Source: Xanthomonas arboricola pv. populi (lineage in GTDB: Bacteria; Pseudomonadota; Gammaproteobacteria; Xanthomonadales; Xanthomonadaceae). From it: a DNA stretch of 64,000 bases. This document shows positions 37,275 to 47,195 of this stretch, in pieces (the first letter of the stretch is position 1; the number at the start of each line of letters is the position of its first letter). Under the pieces are notes generated by a model. That model had not been told where the DNA came from. It saw only the letters and a list, made by a program, of their open reading frames with translations, and did not search any database. Location: NCBI RefSeq assembly GCF_002939945.1, contig NZ_MDEB01000004.1, positions 62,001 to 126,000 of the forward strand, in the 5' to 3' direction. Both the position numbers and the translations under genes were made by a program.

Positions 37275-38553
37275 GGGGGTCTCCCAGGTGTTCGATGAAG
37301 TGCTGCATCGCCGCCAGCGCCACGTCGGCATCGGCGGCGTCCACGTGTTCGGCCGGATGGTGGCTGATACCGCCGGCGCAGCGCACGAACAGCATCGCGG
37401 TGGGGCACAGCGCGGCCATCACCATCGCATCGTGCCCGGCGCCGGACACCAGCCGCCGCGGCGCCACGCCCTGCGCGGCAACGGCGCGCTCCAGCCGCGC
37501 CACCAGCTCCGGCGCACACGGGCTGGCCGGCAGGTCCTGCACCGGCTCCAGCTCGATCCGCACCCCGCGCGCCACAGCGATGGCCGCGAAACGGTGGCGG
37601 ATCTCGGCGGCGGCCGCATCGCGCACCGCGGCCTCGCCGGCGCGCACGTCCAGCGAGAACGTCGCCTGCCCCGGCACTACGTTGGTCGCACCGGGACGTA
37701 GCGCCAGCCGGCCCACGGTGGCCACCAGGTCGCCACCGTCGGCGCGCGCCACCGCTTCGGCCGCCAGCACGCATTCGGCGGCGGCGGCCAGCGCGTCGCG
37801 GCGCAGCGGCATCGGGCAGGTGCCGGCATGCCCGGCGTGGCCGTGCACGGTCGCCTGCAGGCGCAGCTGCGCGGCGATGCCGGTGACGATGCCGACCGGC
37901 AGGCCCTCCGTCTCCAGTACCGGGCCCTGCTCGATATGCGTCTCGAGGTAGCCGACCACCTCGTGCGGGCGGCGTGCGGCCTCCGCGAGCCTGGTTGCGT
38001 CCAGCCCCCAGGCCGCCAGCGCCTGCGCCACGTCGAGGCCGTCGGCATCGATCACGCCGTCCAGCGCTTGCGGCGCCAGCGTGCCCGCCACCGCGCGGCT
38101 GGTGAACATCGACGCCGGGAAGCGCGAGCCCTCCTCATCGCCGAACGCCAGCACCTCCACGGCGAACGGCAGCCGCCGCCCACGCGCGTGCAGCGCGGCC
38201 ACGCACTCGATGCCGAGCATGACGCCCAGCGGGCCGTCGTAGCGGCCGGCATCGCGCACGCTGTCGAGGTGGCTGCCGATCAGCAATGCGGGGGCGCCCG
38301 GGCGCGTGCCCTCGTAGCGGCCGACCAACGTGCCGAGCGCGTCCAGCCGCACCTGCAGGCCGGCGGCCTGCATCCAGCCGCGCACTGCCGCCAGCGCGGC
38401 GCGATGGGCCGGGCTGAGCCAGGCGCGGAACAGGCCGGTGTCGCTGTCGCTGTAAGGCGACACGCCCAGCGCATCGCAGCGCGCCACCGCCCGCGCGCCG
38501 GCAGTGGCGGCGCGGTCGGCGGTGGAGGGCAGCGAAGGGGGCGCGGCAAGCAT
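37264..38553 (-). CDS. allC: Allantoate amidohydrolase (M20 family)
   Basis: 429-residue M20 metallohydrolase of the allantoate amidohydrolase/N-carbamoyl amino acid hydrolase group. Two-metal site residues: His95 in GSHLDSV, Asp106 in RYDGPLGV, Glu140-141 in AFGDEEGSRF, then the His in YLETHIEQGPVLE and the C-terminal AGGISHHPAEHV. Expected product is ureidoglycine, the substrate of the next gene. ATG at 38553 is the first gene of the allC-pucG-puuE-hpxZ-uraD-hpyO-uraH operon, and a LysR-type palindrome lies 122 nt upstream. Confidence 0.91.
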   Translation of the reverse strand: MLAAPPSLPSTADRAATAGARAVARCDALGVSPYSDSDTGLFRAWLSPAHRAALAAVRGWMQAAGLQVRLDALGTLVGRYEGTRPGAPALLIGSHLDSVRDAGRYDGPLGVMLGIECVAALHARGRRLPFAVEVLAFGDEEGSRFPASMFTSRAVAGTLAPQALDGVIDADGLDVAQALAAWGLDATRLAEAARRPHEVVGYLETHIEQGPVLETEGLPVGIVTGIAAQLRLQATVHGHAGHAGTCPMPLRRDALAAAAECVLAAEAVARADGGDLVATVGRLALRPGATNVVPGQATFSLDVRAGEAAVRDAAAAEIRHRFAAIAVARGVRIELEPVQDLPASPCAPELVARLERAVAAQGVAPRRLVSGAGHDAMVMAALCPTAMLFVRCAGGISHHPAEHVDAADADVALAAMQHFIEHLGDPLAA

Positions 38554-38674
38554 CGTGCGAAAGGACCGGCTGGGTGCCCGTAACGCCAGCGGCATTCCGG
38601 GAACGGGGCGAGAGTGGCGTTTCGACTATAGGGAGCCTGCCCTGTCGCCATCAAAGAGTTTTTTCGCAGTTTGG

Positions 38675-38693
38675 TGTTGCAAAAAACGCAACA
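38675..38693. promoter_or_regulatory. Palindrome upstream of allC, candidate LysR site of the purine regulon
   Basis: TGTTGC-AAAAAAC-GCAACA is a perfect 6-bp inverted repeat with a 7-nt spacer. Its 16-nt core TTGCAAAAAACGCAAC differs by one base from the sequence at 57795-57810 between hpxD and the LysR gene. Position 122 nt before the allC start fits an activator site. Binding by the LysR protein encoded at 57830 is inferred. Confidence 0.65.
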
Positions 38694-38771
38694 TTGCGAC
38701 GCGCAGGCGGGACACCTCCCACGGACGGGCATCGAACCGGGCCGGGCGTGGCGACGGACCGGTCGGGGCGA

Positions 38772-39704
38772 TCAGGGGCGACGCAGCAGCGACAACGGCG
38801 CTACGCCGAACGCCCGACGGAACGCATGGCTGAAATGCGAGAAATCGGAGAAACCCGATTCCAGCGCCGCCTGCGACACGCTGCGGACCCGTCCGCACTC
38901 GATCGCCTCGCGGCTGGCCTGCAGGCGGGCCTGCCACACTGCCGCCATCGGCGAGGTCTGGTGGCGCGCGAACGCACGGGTGACGGTCCGGATAGAAACA
39001 TGGTGAGCGCGGGCGAGACGCTCCACGTCCAGGTCCGGCTCGGCCAGGTGACGTTGCACGTACGCCATGATCCGCCCGTACAGGTCCTGCTCGGCCCCTG
39101 CCCGGGCGGGATCGTGCGTTTCCAGGCTGAGGACCAGCAGGTCCAGCAGGGTCTGCGCGACGCGTCCGGCAAGCGGCGCGTCGCGCAGCCAGGCCGGCGT
39201 GGTGCCGGCCTGGCGCATCAGTTCGCGCAGCGGCCCTACGCCGGGCTGGCGCTCGTCCAGCACGATGGCGGTCTGCTCGCCGGCCCGCGGCAGACGCCGG
39301 CTCAGCAGCGGGCGGGGAATGCGTAGCAGGTGGTTGTCGTGGCCTCCGAGCCGGAAGCGGAAGGTCTGGGCGGCGTCGTACAGCACCAGGTTGTCCGCCG
39401 CCAGTGCGGTCCGGCGCCCTCCCTGTTCCAGCTGGCCGTAGCCGTGTTCGGTGAAGCCCAGCCAGAGATCCTCGTCCGGTCCGCTGCGCAGGTGGCGGGG
39501 CGTCCGTTCCCAGTAATGCAGCGGCGCGGACAGCGAGCAGAGGTCGAGCGGTCCCATCGGTCGAACCTGCAAGTGCGCGTCGAAATCCTGTCCGGCCAGC
39601 GGCTTGCTGGTGGCGGGAATGCAGTGGCGGCAGACCACCTCCTTCCAGTACTCGAAACGGCGCGGCGCGGCGACGGCGGCGGTGGAGTATTGAGTGGTAT
39701 CCAT
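38772..39704 (-). CDS. AraC-family regulator of the aldoxime/nitrile island
   Basis: 310-residue AraC-type activator. The N-terminal two thirds match the AraC_binding_2 sensor domain (FEYWKEVVCRHCIPATSKPL); the C-terminal double helix-turn-helix is RLARAHHVSIRTVTRAFARHQTSP and ALESGFSDFSHFSHAFRRAFGVAP. Regulators of this architecture (OxdR, NitR) control aldoxime and nitrile genes in other bacteria. ATG at 39704 has GAGGTGAA upstream. Divergent from oxd with 372 nt between starts, and its stop lies 79 nt from the allC operator palindrome, close to the presumed left island edge. Confidence 0.88.
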   Translation of the reverse strand: MDTTQYSTAAVAAPRRFEYWKEVVCRHCIPATSKPLAGQDFDAHLQVRPMGPLDLCSLSAPLHYWERTPRHLRSGPDEDLWLGFTEHGYGQLEQGGRRTALAADNLVLYDAAQTFRFRLGGHDNHLLRIPRPLLSRRLPRAGEQTAIVLDERQPGVGPLRELMRQAGTTPAWLRDAPLAGRVAQTLLDLLVLSLETHDPARAGAEQDLYGRIMAYVQRHLAEPDLDVERLARAHHVSIRTVTRAFARHQTSPMAAVWQARLQASREAIECGRVRSVSQAALESGFSDFSHFSHAFRRAFGVAPLSLLRRP

Positions 39705-40076
39705 GGCGTTCACCTCTTGCGGGTTGGCGGCAGGCAAATCCCGAGCACCGACGCAAATGCCGTGCCACCTGCAGGGTGCGCGGCCCGACGTGCCCGATCC
39801 GGGCGCTTGCGGCCAGCTGCTGCGTGCGCTGCGCGCGCTCGCATCGGAGAACCCGATGCGCCCAGGGCCGCAGTCATGTGCGCGTAGACGCACCTGCGGC
39901 GTGCGTCATGCACCACGACGGTTCGCCCATGCCGACGCTCGCCCTCTGTCCCGTCCAGCAAAGCGGTTGTCCGTCCGAGACAGGCCGGGCATGAATCGTG
40001 CCGGGTAACGTCGATCGCATCGGCAGGCACGCCCGGCCGCTCTCCCACGCCCCGCAACCGCCCCAGGAGTTCCCCC
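39705..40076. promoter_or_regulatory. Divergent control region of the nitrile island
   Basis: 372 nt between the AraC gene and oxd. It contains a perfect 8-bp inverted repeat CGCATCGG-N5-CCGATGCG (39840-39860) that is a candidate regulator site or hairpin, and a good AGGAG (40064-40068) for oxd. No gene recognised. Promoter positions cannot be fixed from sequence alone. Confidence 0.5.
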
Positions 40077-41126
40077 ATGGAATCCGCGATCGACACCCAT
40101 CTGCGTTGCCCGCGCACGCTTACCCGCCGCGTGCCGGACGATTACCGGCCGCCGTTCCCGATGTGGGTGGGACGCGCCGACGCCGGCCTGCAGCAGGTGG
40201 TGATGGCCTACCTGGGCGTGCAGTTCCGCGGCGCCGAGCGGCGCGCGGCGGCCTTGCAGGCGATGCGCCGCATCGTCGCCAGTTTCGCCCTGCCCGACGG
40301 CCCCGTGCAGCACGACCTTACCCATCACGTCGACACGCAGGGTCACGACAACCTCATCGTGGTCGGCTACTGGAAGGATCCGGCCAGCCACGACCGCTGG
40401 AGCCGCCTGCCGGAGGTGGCGGACTGGTGGGACGCGGACGCGCGGCTCGGCGAGGGCCTGGGCTACTTCCGCGAGATCCTCGCCCCGCGCGCCGAACAGT
40501 TCGAGACCCTGTACGCGTTCCGCGACGACCTGCCCGGGGTCGGTGGCGTGATGGACGGCATCAGCGACGAGGTCGAGGAGCACGGCTACTGGGGGTCGAT
40601 GCGCGACCGCCTGCCGGCCTCGCAGACCGACTGGCTGCAGCCGGCGGGCGAACTGCGGGTGGTTTCGGGCGACCCCGACGCGGGTGGACGGGTCCGCGTG
40701 AGCGGGCACGACCACATCGCCCTGATCCGCTCCGGCCAGGACTGGGCGGGCGCCGAGGCCGAAGAGCGCGCGCTGTATCTGGAGCAGATCCTGCCAACCC
40801 TGCGCGACGGCATGCAGTTCCTGTGCGACAACGGCCCGGCGGTGGGCTGCTACAGCAACCGCTTCGTGCGCAACATCGATCTCGACGGCAATCCGCTCGA
40901 CCTCAGCTACAACATCGGCCACTGGCGCTCGCTGGAGAGGCTGGAACGCTGGGCCGAATCGCACCCCACCCATCTACGCATCTTCACCACGTTCTTCCGG
41001 GTCGCCGCCGGCCTGTCCAAGCTCAGGCTCTACCACGAGGTTTCGGTGGCGCACGCGCGCGACCAGCGGTTCGAGTACATCAACTGCCACCCGCAGACCG
41101 GGATGCTGCGCGACGCGCAGCGCTGA
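40077..41126 (+). CDS. oxd: Heme-dependent aldoxime dehydratase
   Basis: Dehydrates aldoximes (R-CH=N-OH) to nitriles. The 349-residue sequence aligns with characterised Oxd enzymes without offset: proximal heme ligand His299 (SHPTHLRIF), distal catalytic His320 (RLYHEVSV), plus Arg178, Ser219 and Glu143 all at their published positions. Cytoplasmic, no signal peptide. Preferred substrate (aryl- or alkyl-aldoxime) cannot be read from sequence. First gene of the plus-strand operon leading to amidase and nitrile hydratase, with which it forms the complete aldoxime-nitrile-amide-acid route. Confidence 0.94.
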   Translation: MESAIDTHLRCPRTLTRRVPDDYRPPFPMWVGRADAGLQQVVMAYLGVQFRGAERRAAALQAMRRIVASFALPDGPVQHDLTHHVDTQGHDNLIVVGYWKDPASHDRWSRLPEVADWWDADARLGEGLGYFREILAPRAEQFETLYAFRDDLPGVGGVMDGISDEVEEHGYWGSMRDRLPASQTDWLQPAGELRVVSGDPDAGGRVRVSGHDHIALIRSGQDWAGAEAEERALYLEQILPTLRDGMQFLCDNGPAVGCYSNRFVRNIDLDGNPLDLSYNIGHWRSLERLERWAESHPTHLRIFTTFFRVAAGLSKLRLYHEVSVAHARDQRFEYINCHPQTGMLRDAQR

Positions 41127-41199
41127 CCGGCAGCGGCCGGCCGCCTGCCCGCGACCGGTCGCGACCCTGCGCCCTTCCCCGACCCAAGGAGCAACACTC

Positions 41200-42066
41200 A
41201 TGCACGTGCTGCGCCCGCTGCTCGCTGTCTTCGGCTTCTGCGCCTTCCACGCCCAGGCCATCGAGGTGGCGCCCGGCGACTACGAACAGTTGCCGGCCGG
41301 CACCACCGCCGCCCTGGTCTACTACCAGCACTCCACCACCGATGCGCTGTATACCCGCGGGCGCAGGGCACGCAACGACTTCGACCTGACCTCGGATGTG
41401 GGCATCCTGCGGTTGCTGCACGTGTTTCGGCTCGGCGAGCGGGTGACCGTGGACCCGCAGGTCCTGCTGCCGTTCGGGCACGTGTCCGGCGGTGGCGATG
41501 CCGCGGCGCTGGGGAGCGCCGAGGGCGTCGCCGACCTCATCCTGGCGGCTCCGCTGCGCTATCGCCTCAATGCCGCTGGCGACGTGCTCGCGCTCACGCC
41601 CTACCTTTACCTGCCCACCGGGCGCTACGACCGCAACGATGCGCTCAACCTGGGCGAGAACCGCTGGAAGCTGGATCTGCAGGCCGCCTACGTCCGGCAC
41701 TTCTCGCCGCGCTGGGCGCTGGACCTGGTGGGCGACGTGATCTGGTACGGCGACAACGACGATCTCGGCGCCAGCTCCTCCCGCCTGGAGCAGGACGTGT
41801 CCTACAGCGTGCAGGCGATGGGGCGCTACATGCCCACCGCCGCGACCGCCTTCGGCCTGGGCCTCAACTACGGCCACGGTGGACGCAGCCGCGTGGACGG
41901 GATCGATCAGGACGATCGCCGGCAGACCACCCAGGTGCGCTTCACCGTCACCCAGTTCGTCAGCCCCAAGGACCAACTGCAGCTGCAGCTGGGCCGGGAC
42001 GTGGCGGTGGACAACGGGCCGCGCGAGGACTTCCGCATGAACCTGCGCTACCTGCGGGTGTTCTGA
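41200..42066 (+). CDS. Outer-membrane channel, MetA-pathway phenol degradation type (PF13557)
   Basis: 288-residue beta-barrel protein with signal peptide MHVLRPLLAVFGFCAFHAQA and alternating aromatic strands throughout, ending ...NLRYLRVF with a terminal Phe, the usual outer-membrane sorting signal. Matches transporters annotated as involved in phenol meta-pathway degradation (LPFGHVSGGG, LYLPTGRYDRNDALNLGENRW). In this context it probably admits aromatic or other hydrophobic aldoximes or nitriles. It lies 73 nt after oxd on the same strand. Confidence 0.83.
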   Translation: MHVLRPLLAVFGFCAFHAQAIEVAPGDYEQLPAGTTAALVYYQHSTTDALYTRGRRARNDFDLTSDVGILRLLHVFRLGERVTVDPQVLLPFGHVSGGGDAAALGSAEGVADLILAAPLRYRLNAAGDVLALTPYLYLPTGRYDRNDALNLGENRWKLDLQAAYVRHFSPRWALDLVGDVIWYGDNDDLGASSSRLEQDVSYSVQAMGRYMPTAATAFGLGLNYGHGGRSRVDGIDQDDRRQTTQVRFTVTQFVSPKDQLQLQLGRDVAVDNGPREDFRMNLRYLRVF

Positions 42067-42252
42067 GGCGGCCGCCATCTTGTCCGTGCCAGCCAAGCCG
42101 GTGGCGCGCACAGCCACGCCTGCGGCGGCCCGCACCGCTACGGTTGAGACCATCGACGGGCGAGGGGCCGGCCAACGAACGGTGCCCGCGCCCCGACGCA
42201 TCACCCCGCTCCTCTCCATCCTCCGGCCGCGCCGGAAAAGGGATTCCGCTCC

Positions 42253-43767
42253 ATGGCCATCGTTCGACCCGACACCGACCAGCTGCAGGCGCTCGCCGCC
42301 GGCCTGCACATGCGCCTGACCCCGGCGCAGGCGGGGGACTACCTGGCGCTCATGCAACCCAGCTTCGAGGCCTACGACCTGATCGATGCGCTGCCCGACG
42401 AAGTGCCCGAGGTGCGCTACCCGCGCGCGGCCGGCCACCGTCCCGCCGCGGCAGACAACCCGTACAACGCCTGGTACTACCGCACCGAGATCAAGGGCGC
42501 CGCCGAGGGCCCGCTAGCCGGCCGTAGCGTCGTCCTCAAGGACAACGTCGCCGTCGCCGGCGTGCCGATGATGAACGGCGCCGCCTCGCTGGAAGGCTTC
42601 GTTCCGGCCTTCGACGCCACCGTGGTCACGCGCCTGCTGGACGCCGGCGCCACCGTGCTGGGCAAGGCCACCTGCGAACACTTCTGCCTGTCCGGTTCCA
42701 GCCACACCTCCGAGCCGGCGCCGGTGCACAACCCGCGCCGTCACGGCTACATCGCCGGCGGTTCCTCATCCGGCAGTGCCGCACTGGTGGCGGCCGGCGA
42801 GGTGGACCTGGCGATCGGCGGCGACCAGGGCGGCTCGATCCGCATTCCCTCCGCGTTCTGTGGCACCTACGGCATGAAGCCCACCCACGGCCTGGTGCCC
42901 TACACCGGCATCATGCCGATCGAGGCCACGATCGACCACGCCGGCCCGATCACTGCCAACGTGCGCGACAACGCGCTGATGCTGGAAGTCATCGCCGGCG
43001 CCGATGGGCTCGACCCCCGCCAGTACGCGCCGCCGGTGACGGCCTACACCCAGCGCCTGGACCGCGGCGTGGCCGGCCTGCGCATCGGCGTCCTCGCCGA
43101 AGGCTTCCGGCTGCCCAACCTCGACCCCCGGGTGGACGACGCGGTGCGCCAGGCCATTGCCCGCCTGGAGTCGCTCGGCGCGGCAATCGAGGATGTCTCG
43201 GTACCCGAACACACCCTGGCCGGCGCGCTGTGGTCGCCGATCGGCTGCGAAGGGCTGACCGTGCAGATGATGCATGGCAACGGCATGGGCTTTAACTGGA
43301 AGGGCCAGTACGACGTCGGCCTGCTGGACAAGCACGCCGGCTGGCGCGACCAGGCCGACGGGCTGTCCGCCTCGCTCAAGCTCTGCATGTTCGTCGGCCA
43401 GTGGGGGCTGGAGCGCTACCAGGGCCGCTATTACGCCAAGGCGCAGAACATCGCCCGCCGCGCGCGTGCCGGCTACGACCGGGCGCTGGCGCGCTACGAC
43501 CTGCTGGTGATGCCGACGCTGCCGATCGTCGCCCAACCGCTGCCGGCGCCCGACTGTTCGCTGGCCGACTACATCGGCCGCGCGTTCGAGATGATCGGCA
43601 ACACGACCCCGTTCGACGTCACCGGCCATCCCGCCCTGTCCATTCCCTGCGGCCAGGCCGACGGGCTGCCCGTCGGCCTGATGCTGGTGGGCCGCCACCA
43701 CGACGAAGGCACCGTCTACCAGGCCGCCGCGGCGTTCGAGGCCGCGGTGGACTGGCAGACGCTGTGA
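42253..43767 (+). CDS. Amidase (amidase signature family, nitrile pathway)
   Basis: 504-residue amidase hydrolysing the amide made by nitrile hydratase. The Ser-cisSer-Lys triad falls at Lys96 ([11 protein letters not shown]), Ser171 ([11 protein letters not shown]) and Ser195 ([11 protein letters not shown]), the same numbers as in the Rhodococcus sp. N-771 nitrile-pathway amidase. A helical N-terminal extension of about 70 residues, as in that enzyme, is present. It precedes nitrile hydratase alpha by 33 nt, the usual gene order in such clusters. Confidence 0.94.
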   Translation: MAIVRPDTDQLQALAAGLHMRLTPAQAGDYLALMQPSFEAYDLIDALPDEVPEVRYPRAAGHRPAAADNPYNAWYYRTEIKGAAEGPLAGRSVVLKDNVAVAGVPMMNGAASLEGFVPAFDATVVTRLLDAGATVLGKATCEHFCLSGSSHTSEPAPVHNPRRHGYIAGGSSSGSAALVAAGEVDLAIGGDQGGSIRIPSAFCGTYGMKPTHGLVPYTGIMPIEATIDHAGPITANVRDNALMLEVIAGADGLDPRQYAPPVTAYTQRLDRGVAGLRIGVLAEGFRLPNLDPRVDDAVRQAIARLESLGAAIEDVSVPEHTLAGALWSPIGCEGLTVQMMHGNGMGFNWKGQYDVGLLDKHAGWRDQADGLSASLKLCMFVGQWGLERYQGRYYAKAQNIARRARAGYDRALARYDLLVMPTLPIVAQPLPAPDCSLADYIGRAFEMIGNTTPFDVTGHPALSIPCGQADGLPVGLMLVGRHHDEGTVYQAAAAFEAAVDWQTL

Positions 43768-43800
43768 GCCGATGCCGATCACGTTCCAGGAGGCTGTGAG

Positions 43801-44433
43801 ATGACCCATACCCACGATCACGATCACGACCATGACCACACCGAACCACCGGAAGACGTCGCCCTGCGCGTCAAGGCGCTGGAATCGCTGCTGGTGGACA
43901 AGGGCCTGGTGGACCCCCCGGCGCTGGAAGCGCTGATCGAGACCTACGAGCATCGGATCGGCCCGCGCAACGGCGCCCGGGTGGTGGCGCGAGCCTGGGC
44001 CGATCCGGATTACCGCCAGCGGCTGCTGGTGGATGCCACCGCGGCCATCGCCGAGCTGGGCTTTTCCGGCGTACAGGGCGAGGACATGGTGGTGGTGGAG
44101 AACACGCCGGCGGTGCACAACGTAACGGTGTGCACCCTGTGCTCCTGCTATCCGTGGCCGACCCTGGGCCTGCCACCGGCCTGGTACAAGTCCGCGGCCT
44201 ACCGCTCGCGCGTGGTGATCGACCCGCGCAGCGTGCTGGCCGAGTTCGGCCTGGAGATCGCCGCCGAGCGCGAAGTGCGGGTCTGGGACAGCAGCGCCGA
44301 GCTGCGCTACCTGGTCCTGCCCGAGCGGCCTGCCGGCACCGAGGGCTGGACCGAAGAACGCCTGGCCACCCTGGTCACCCGCGATTCGATGATCGGCACC
44401 GGCATCCCCGCCGGCCCGGAGACCACCGCATGA
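43801..44433 (+). CDS. nthA: Cobalt-type nitrile hydratase alpha subunit
   Basis: Catalytic, metal-binding subunit hydrating nitriles to amides. The claw motif is Cys111-Thr-Leu-Cys114-Ser-Cys116; Thr at the second position marks the cobalt type (Ser marks iron type), and two of the cysteines are normally oxidised to sulfenic and sulfinic acid. Length of 210 residues is normal. Unusual: residues 2-14 are [13 protein letters not shown], a histidine/aspartate tail suited to metal binding. Beta subunit starts 16 nt downstream. Confidence 0.95.
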   Translation: MTHTHDHDHDHDHTEPPEDVALRVKALESLLVDKGLVDPPALEALIETYEHRIGPRNGARVVARAWADPDYRQRLLVDATAAIAELGFSGVQGEDMVVVENTPAVHNVTVCTLCSCYPWPTLGLPPAWYKSAAYRSRVVIDPRSVLAEFGLEIAAEREVRVWDSSAELRYLVLPERPAGTEGWTEERLATLVTRDSMIGTGIPAGPETTA

Positions 44434-44449
44434 AAAGGAGCACGCACGC

Positions 44450-45103
44450 ATGAACGGTATCCACGACCTGGGAGGCGGCCACGGCTTTGGCCCGGTGCCC
44501 ATCGAGCATGACGAGCCGTACTTCCACCACGCCTGGGAGCGGCAGATCTTCCCGCTGTTCGCCGCGTTGTTCGCCGGCGGGCACTTCAATGTCGACGAGT
44601 TCCGCCACGCCATCGAGCGCATGGACCCGGCGCACTATCTGCAGTCCAGCTACTACGAGCACTGGCTGCACGCCTTCGAGACCCTGCTGGTGGAAAAGGG
44701 CACGCTCACGCCCGCCGAGCTGTGTGGCCGCGCCGGCCCGGTGCTGCCCGCCCCTGCGCCCACCGTGCTGACCGCAGCGAACGTGGAGCCGGTGGTCCGG
44801 ACCGGCGCGTCGGCCCGCGTCGAGCATGCCGTGGCCGCCCGTTTCAGGGTAGGCGACCGGGTGCGCGCGAAGAACCTCAACCCGACCACGCATATCCGCC
44901 TGCCCCGCTACGTGCGCGGCAAGACCGGGCGCATCGCCCTTCACCACGGCGTGTTCGCCACCCCCGACGCAATGGCCCACGGCCAGGGCGAACAACCGCA
45001 GCACGTCTACAGCGTGCACTTCACCGCGCAGGAACTGTGGGGCGCAGCCCGCCCGGACACGCTGCGCATCGACCTGTGGGACAGCTACCTGGAGGCGGCA
45101 TGA
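44450..45103 (+). CDS. nthB: Nitrile hydratase beta subunit
   Basis: 217-residue partner of the alpha subunit. It begins MNGIHDLGGGHGFGPV, the near-invariant beta N-terminus, followed by helical HAWERQIFPLFAALFAGG and the C-terminal SH3-like barrel (FRVGDRVRAKNLNPTTHIRLPRYVRGKTGRI, then HVYSVHFTAQELWG). Arg in HIRLPRYVRGK contributes to the claw setting in known structures. AAGGAG precedes the start by 8 nt; its stop overlaps the accessory-gene start (ATGA). Confidence 0.95.
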   Translation: MNGIHDLGGGHGFGPVPIEHDEPYFHHAWERQIFPLFAALFAGGHFNVDEFRHAIERMDPAHYLQSSYYEHWLHAFETLLVEKGTLTPAELCGRAGPVLPAPAPTVLTAANVEPVVRTGASARVEHAVAARFRVGDRVRAKNLNPTTHIRLPRYVRGKTGRIALHHGVFATPDAMAHGQGEQPQHVYSVHFTAQELWGAARPDTLRIDLWDSYLEAA

Positions 45104-45534
45104 GCACGATCCCCACCCCCGACAGCGGGCCCGGCCTGCCGCGGGATGACGTCGAACCGGTCTTCGACACGCCCTGGCAGGCCCAGGCGTTTTCCCTGAT
45201 CGTGCAACTGCACCGGGCCGGGCGGTTCGCCTGGCGGGACTGGGTGCAGGTCTTCAGCGAGCAGATCCGCACCGCCCCCGCGCAGCCCGGCGAGAGCGCG
45301 AACGACGCGTATTACCGGCAGTGGGTGGCCGCAATGGAGCGCATGGTCGGCGGGCTCGGCCTGGCCGGCAAGCACGACATCGACCAACGCGCCGCGCAGT
45401 GGCGGCAGGCCTACCTCAACACGCCGCACGGGCATCCGGTGGCGCTGGCGCACGCCGACTGCCCCCCCGCGCACGCGCACCCGCACCGGCCGCAACGCAC
45501 ACCGGTGGCCACCAGTCCGGCATGCCGGCCCTGA
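45100..45534 (+). CDS. Nitrile hydratase accessory (activator) protein
   Basis: 144-residue homologue of the cobalt nitrile hydratase activator group (P14K/NhlE type), which share a fold with the beta-subunit N-terminus and exchange the metal-loaded alpha subunit into the enzyme. Family phrases: PVFDTPWQAQAFSLIVQLHRAGRFAWRDWVQVFSEQI and YYRQWVAAMERMV. The C-terminus contains a HADCPPAHAHPHRP stretch, rich in His, that may handle cobalt. Overlaps nthB by 4 nt. Confidence 0.88.
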   Translation: MSTIPTPDSGPGLPRDDVEPVFDTPWQAQAFSLIVQLHRAGRFAWRDWVQVFSEQIRTAPAQPGESANDAYYRQWVAAMERMVGGLGLAGKHDIDQRAAQWRQAYLNTPHGHPVALAHADCPPAHAHPHRPQRTPVATSPACRP

Positions 45535-45596
45535 AGCCGGCGCGCTCCGGCTTCTCCATCGATCCCGTCCTGCCCCAACGCCAACGGAGACTTCCC

Positions 45597-46295
45597 ATGC
45601 ACATCGAACCCGGACTCGTGGACGCCACCAAGCTCTGGCTGGGCCACGCCACCGCCACCGCCACCGGCGTGGCGACCCTCGCCCTGGCAGCGCAGGGACT
45701 GCGCGACAGCGGCCCGCTGCGCCTGGCCACCCGCGTGCTGGCGGTTGCCGCGTTGGTGCTGTGCCTGTTCGAACTGCTTCCGCACCCGGCGGTGGGCGTC
45801 TCGGAAGTCCATTTCATCTTCGGCTCGACCCTGTTCCTGCTGTTCGGGGCCGCGCCGGCGGCCCTCGGGCTGGCGCTGGGCCTGCTGGTCCAGGGCCTGC
45901 TGTTCGCGCCGCAGGACCTGCCGCAGTACGGCATGAACCTGACCACCCTGGTGGCGCCGCTGCTGGCGGTGTCGGTGCTGGCGCGGCACATCGTTCCGGC
46001 GCACACCCGGTACGCCGACGTGGGCTATCGCCAGGCCCTGGCGCTGTCGGCGGCTTACCAGGCCGGCATTGTCGCGTGGGTGGCATTCTGGGCGTTCTAC
46101 GGGCGTGGACTCGCGGCCGGGAACGGCGCCGCGGTCGTGTCCTTCGGCGGCGCCTATGCGATGGTGCTGCTGCTGGAACCCCTGCTGGACCTTGCCGTAC
46201 TCGCCCTGGCCAGGCAGGCCGGTCGCGCCGGCGACGGCCTGCTGCTCCAGCGCCGGCTGCACCAGCCTGCCCGGGCCATCGCACCCGTGTCGTGA
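45597..46295 (+). CDS. CbiM-like cobalt permease
   Basis: 232-residue inner-membrane protein with about six helices, resembling the substrate-specific CbiM/NikM component of energy-coupling factor transporters. The start Met-His (MHIEPG) matches the N-terminal metal-coordinating Met1-His2 of NikM/CbiM, and His72 in SEVHFIFG fits the third ligand region. No EcfA or EcfT genes are adjacent; CbiM proteins can act alone or recruit housekeeping ATPases. It takes the place of the NhlF cobalt transporter of Rhodococcus clusters. GGAG lies upstream of the ATG at 45597. Confidence 0.8.
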   Translation: MHIEPGLVDATKLWLGHATATATGVATLALAAQGLRDSGPLRLATRVLAVAALVLCLFELLPHPAVGVSEVHFIFGSTLFLLFGAAPAALGLALGLLVQGLLFAPQDLPQYGMNLTTLVAPLLAVSVLARHIVPAHTRYADVGYRQALALSAAYQAGIVAWVAFWAFYGRGLAAGNGAAVVSFGGAYAMVLLLEPLLDLAVLALARQAGRAGDGLLLQRRLHQPARAIAPVS

Positions 46296-46338
46296 GCGGC
46301 CCTGGCGCGCACTGCGCCGGGATCGCCCGGCGGCCGGG

Positions 46339-47112
<774 letters not shown>

Positions 47113-47195
47113 GCGGGTGCTCCATGGTGGCGGGTGTGCAGACACCGGCAGTCCCCTCCACCGCTTCCGCAGACGGCAGCATTGGCCCGCGGTCG

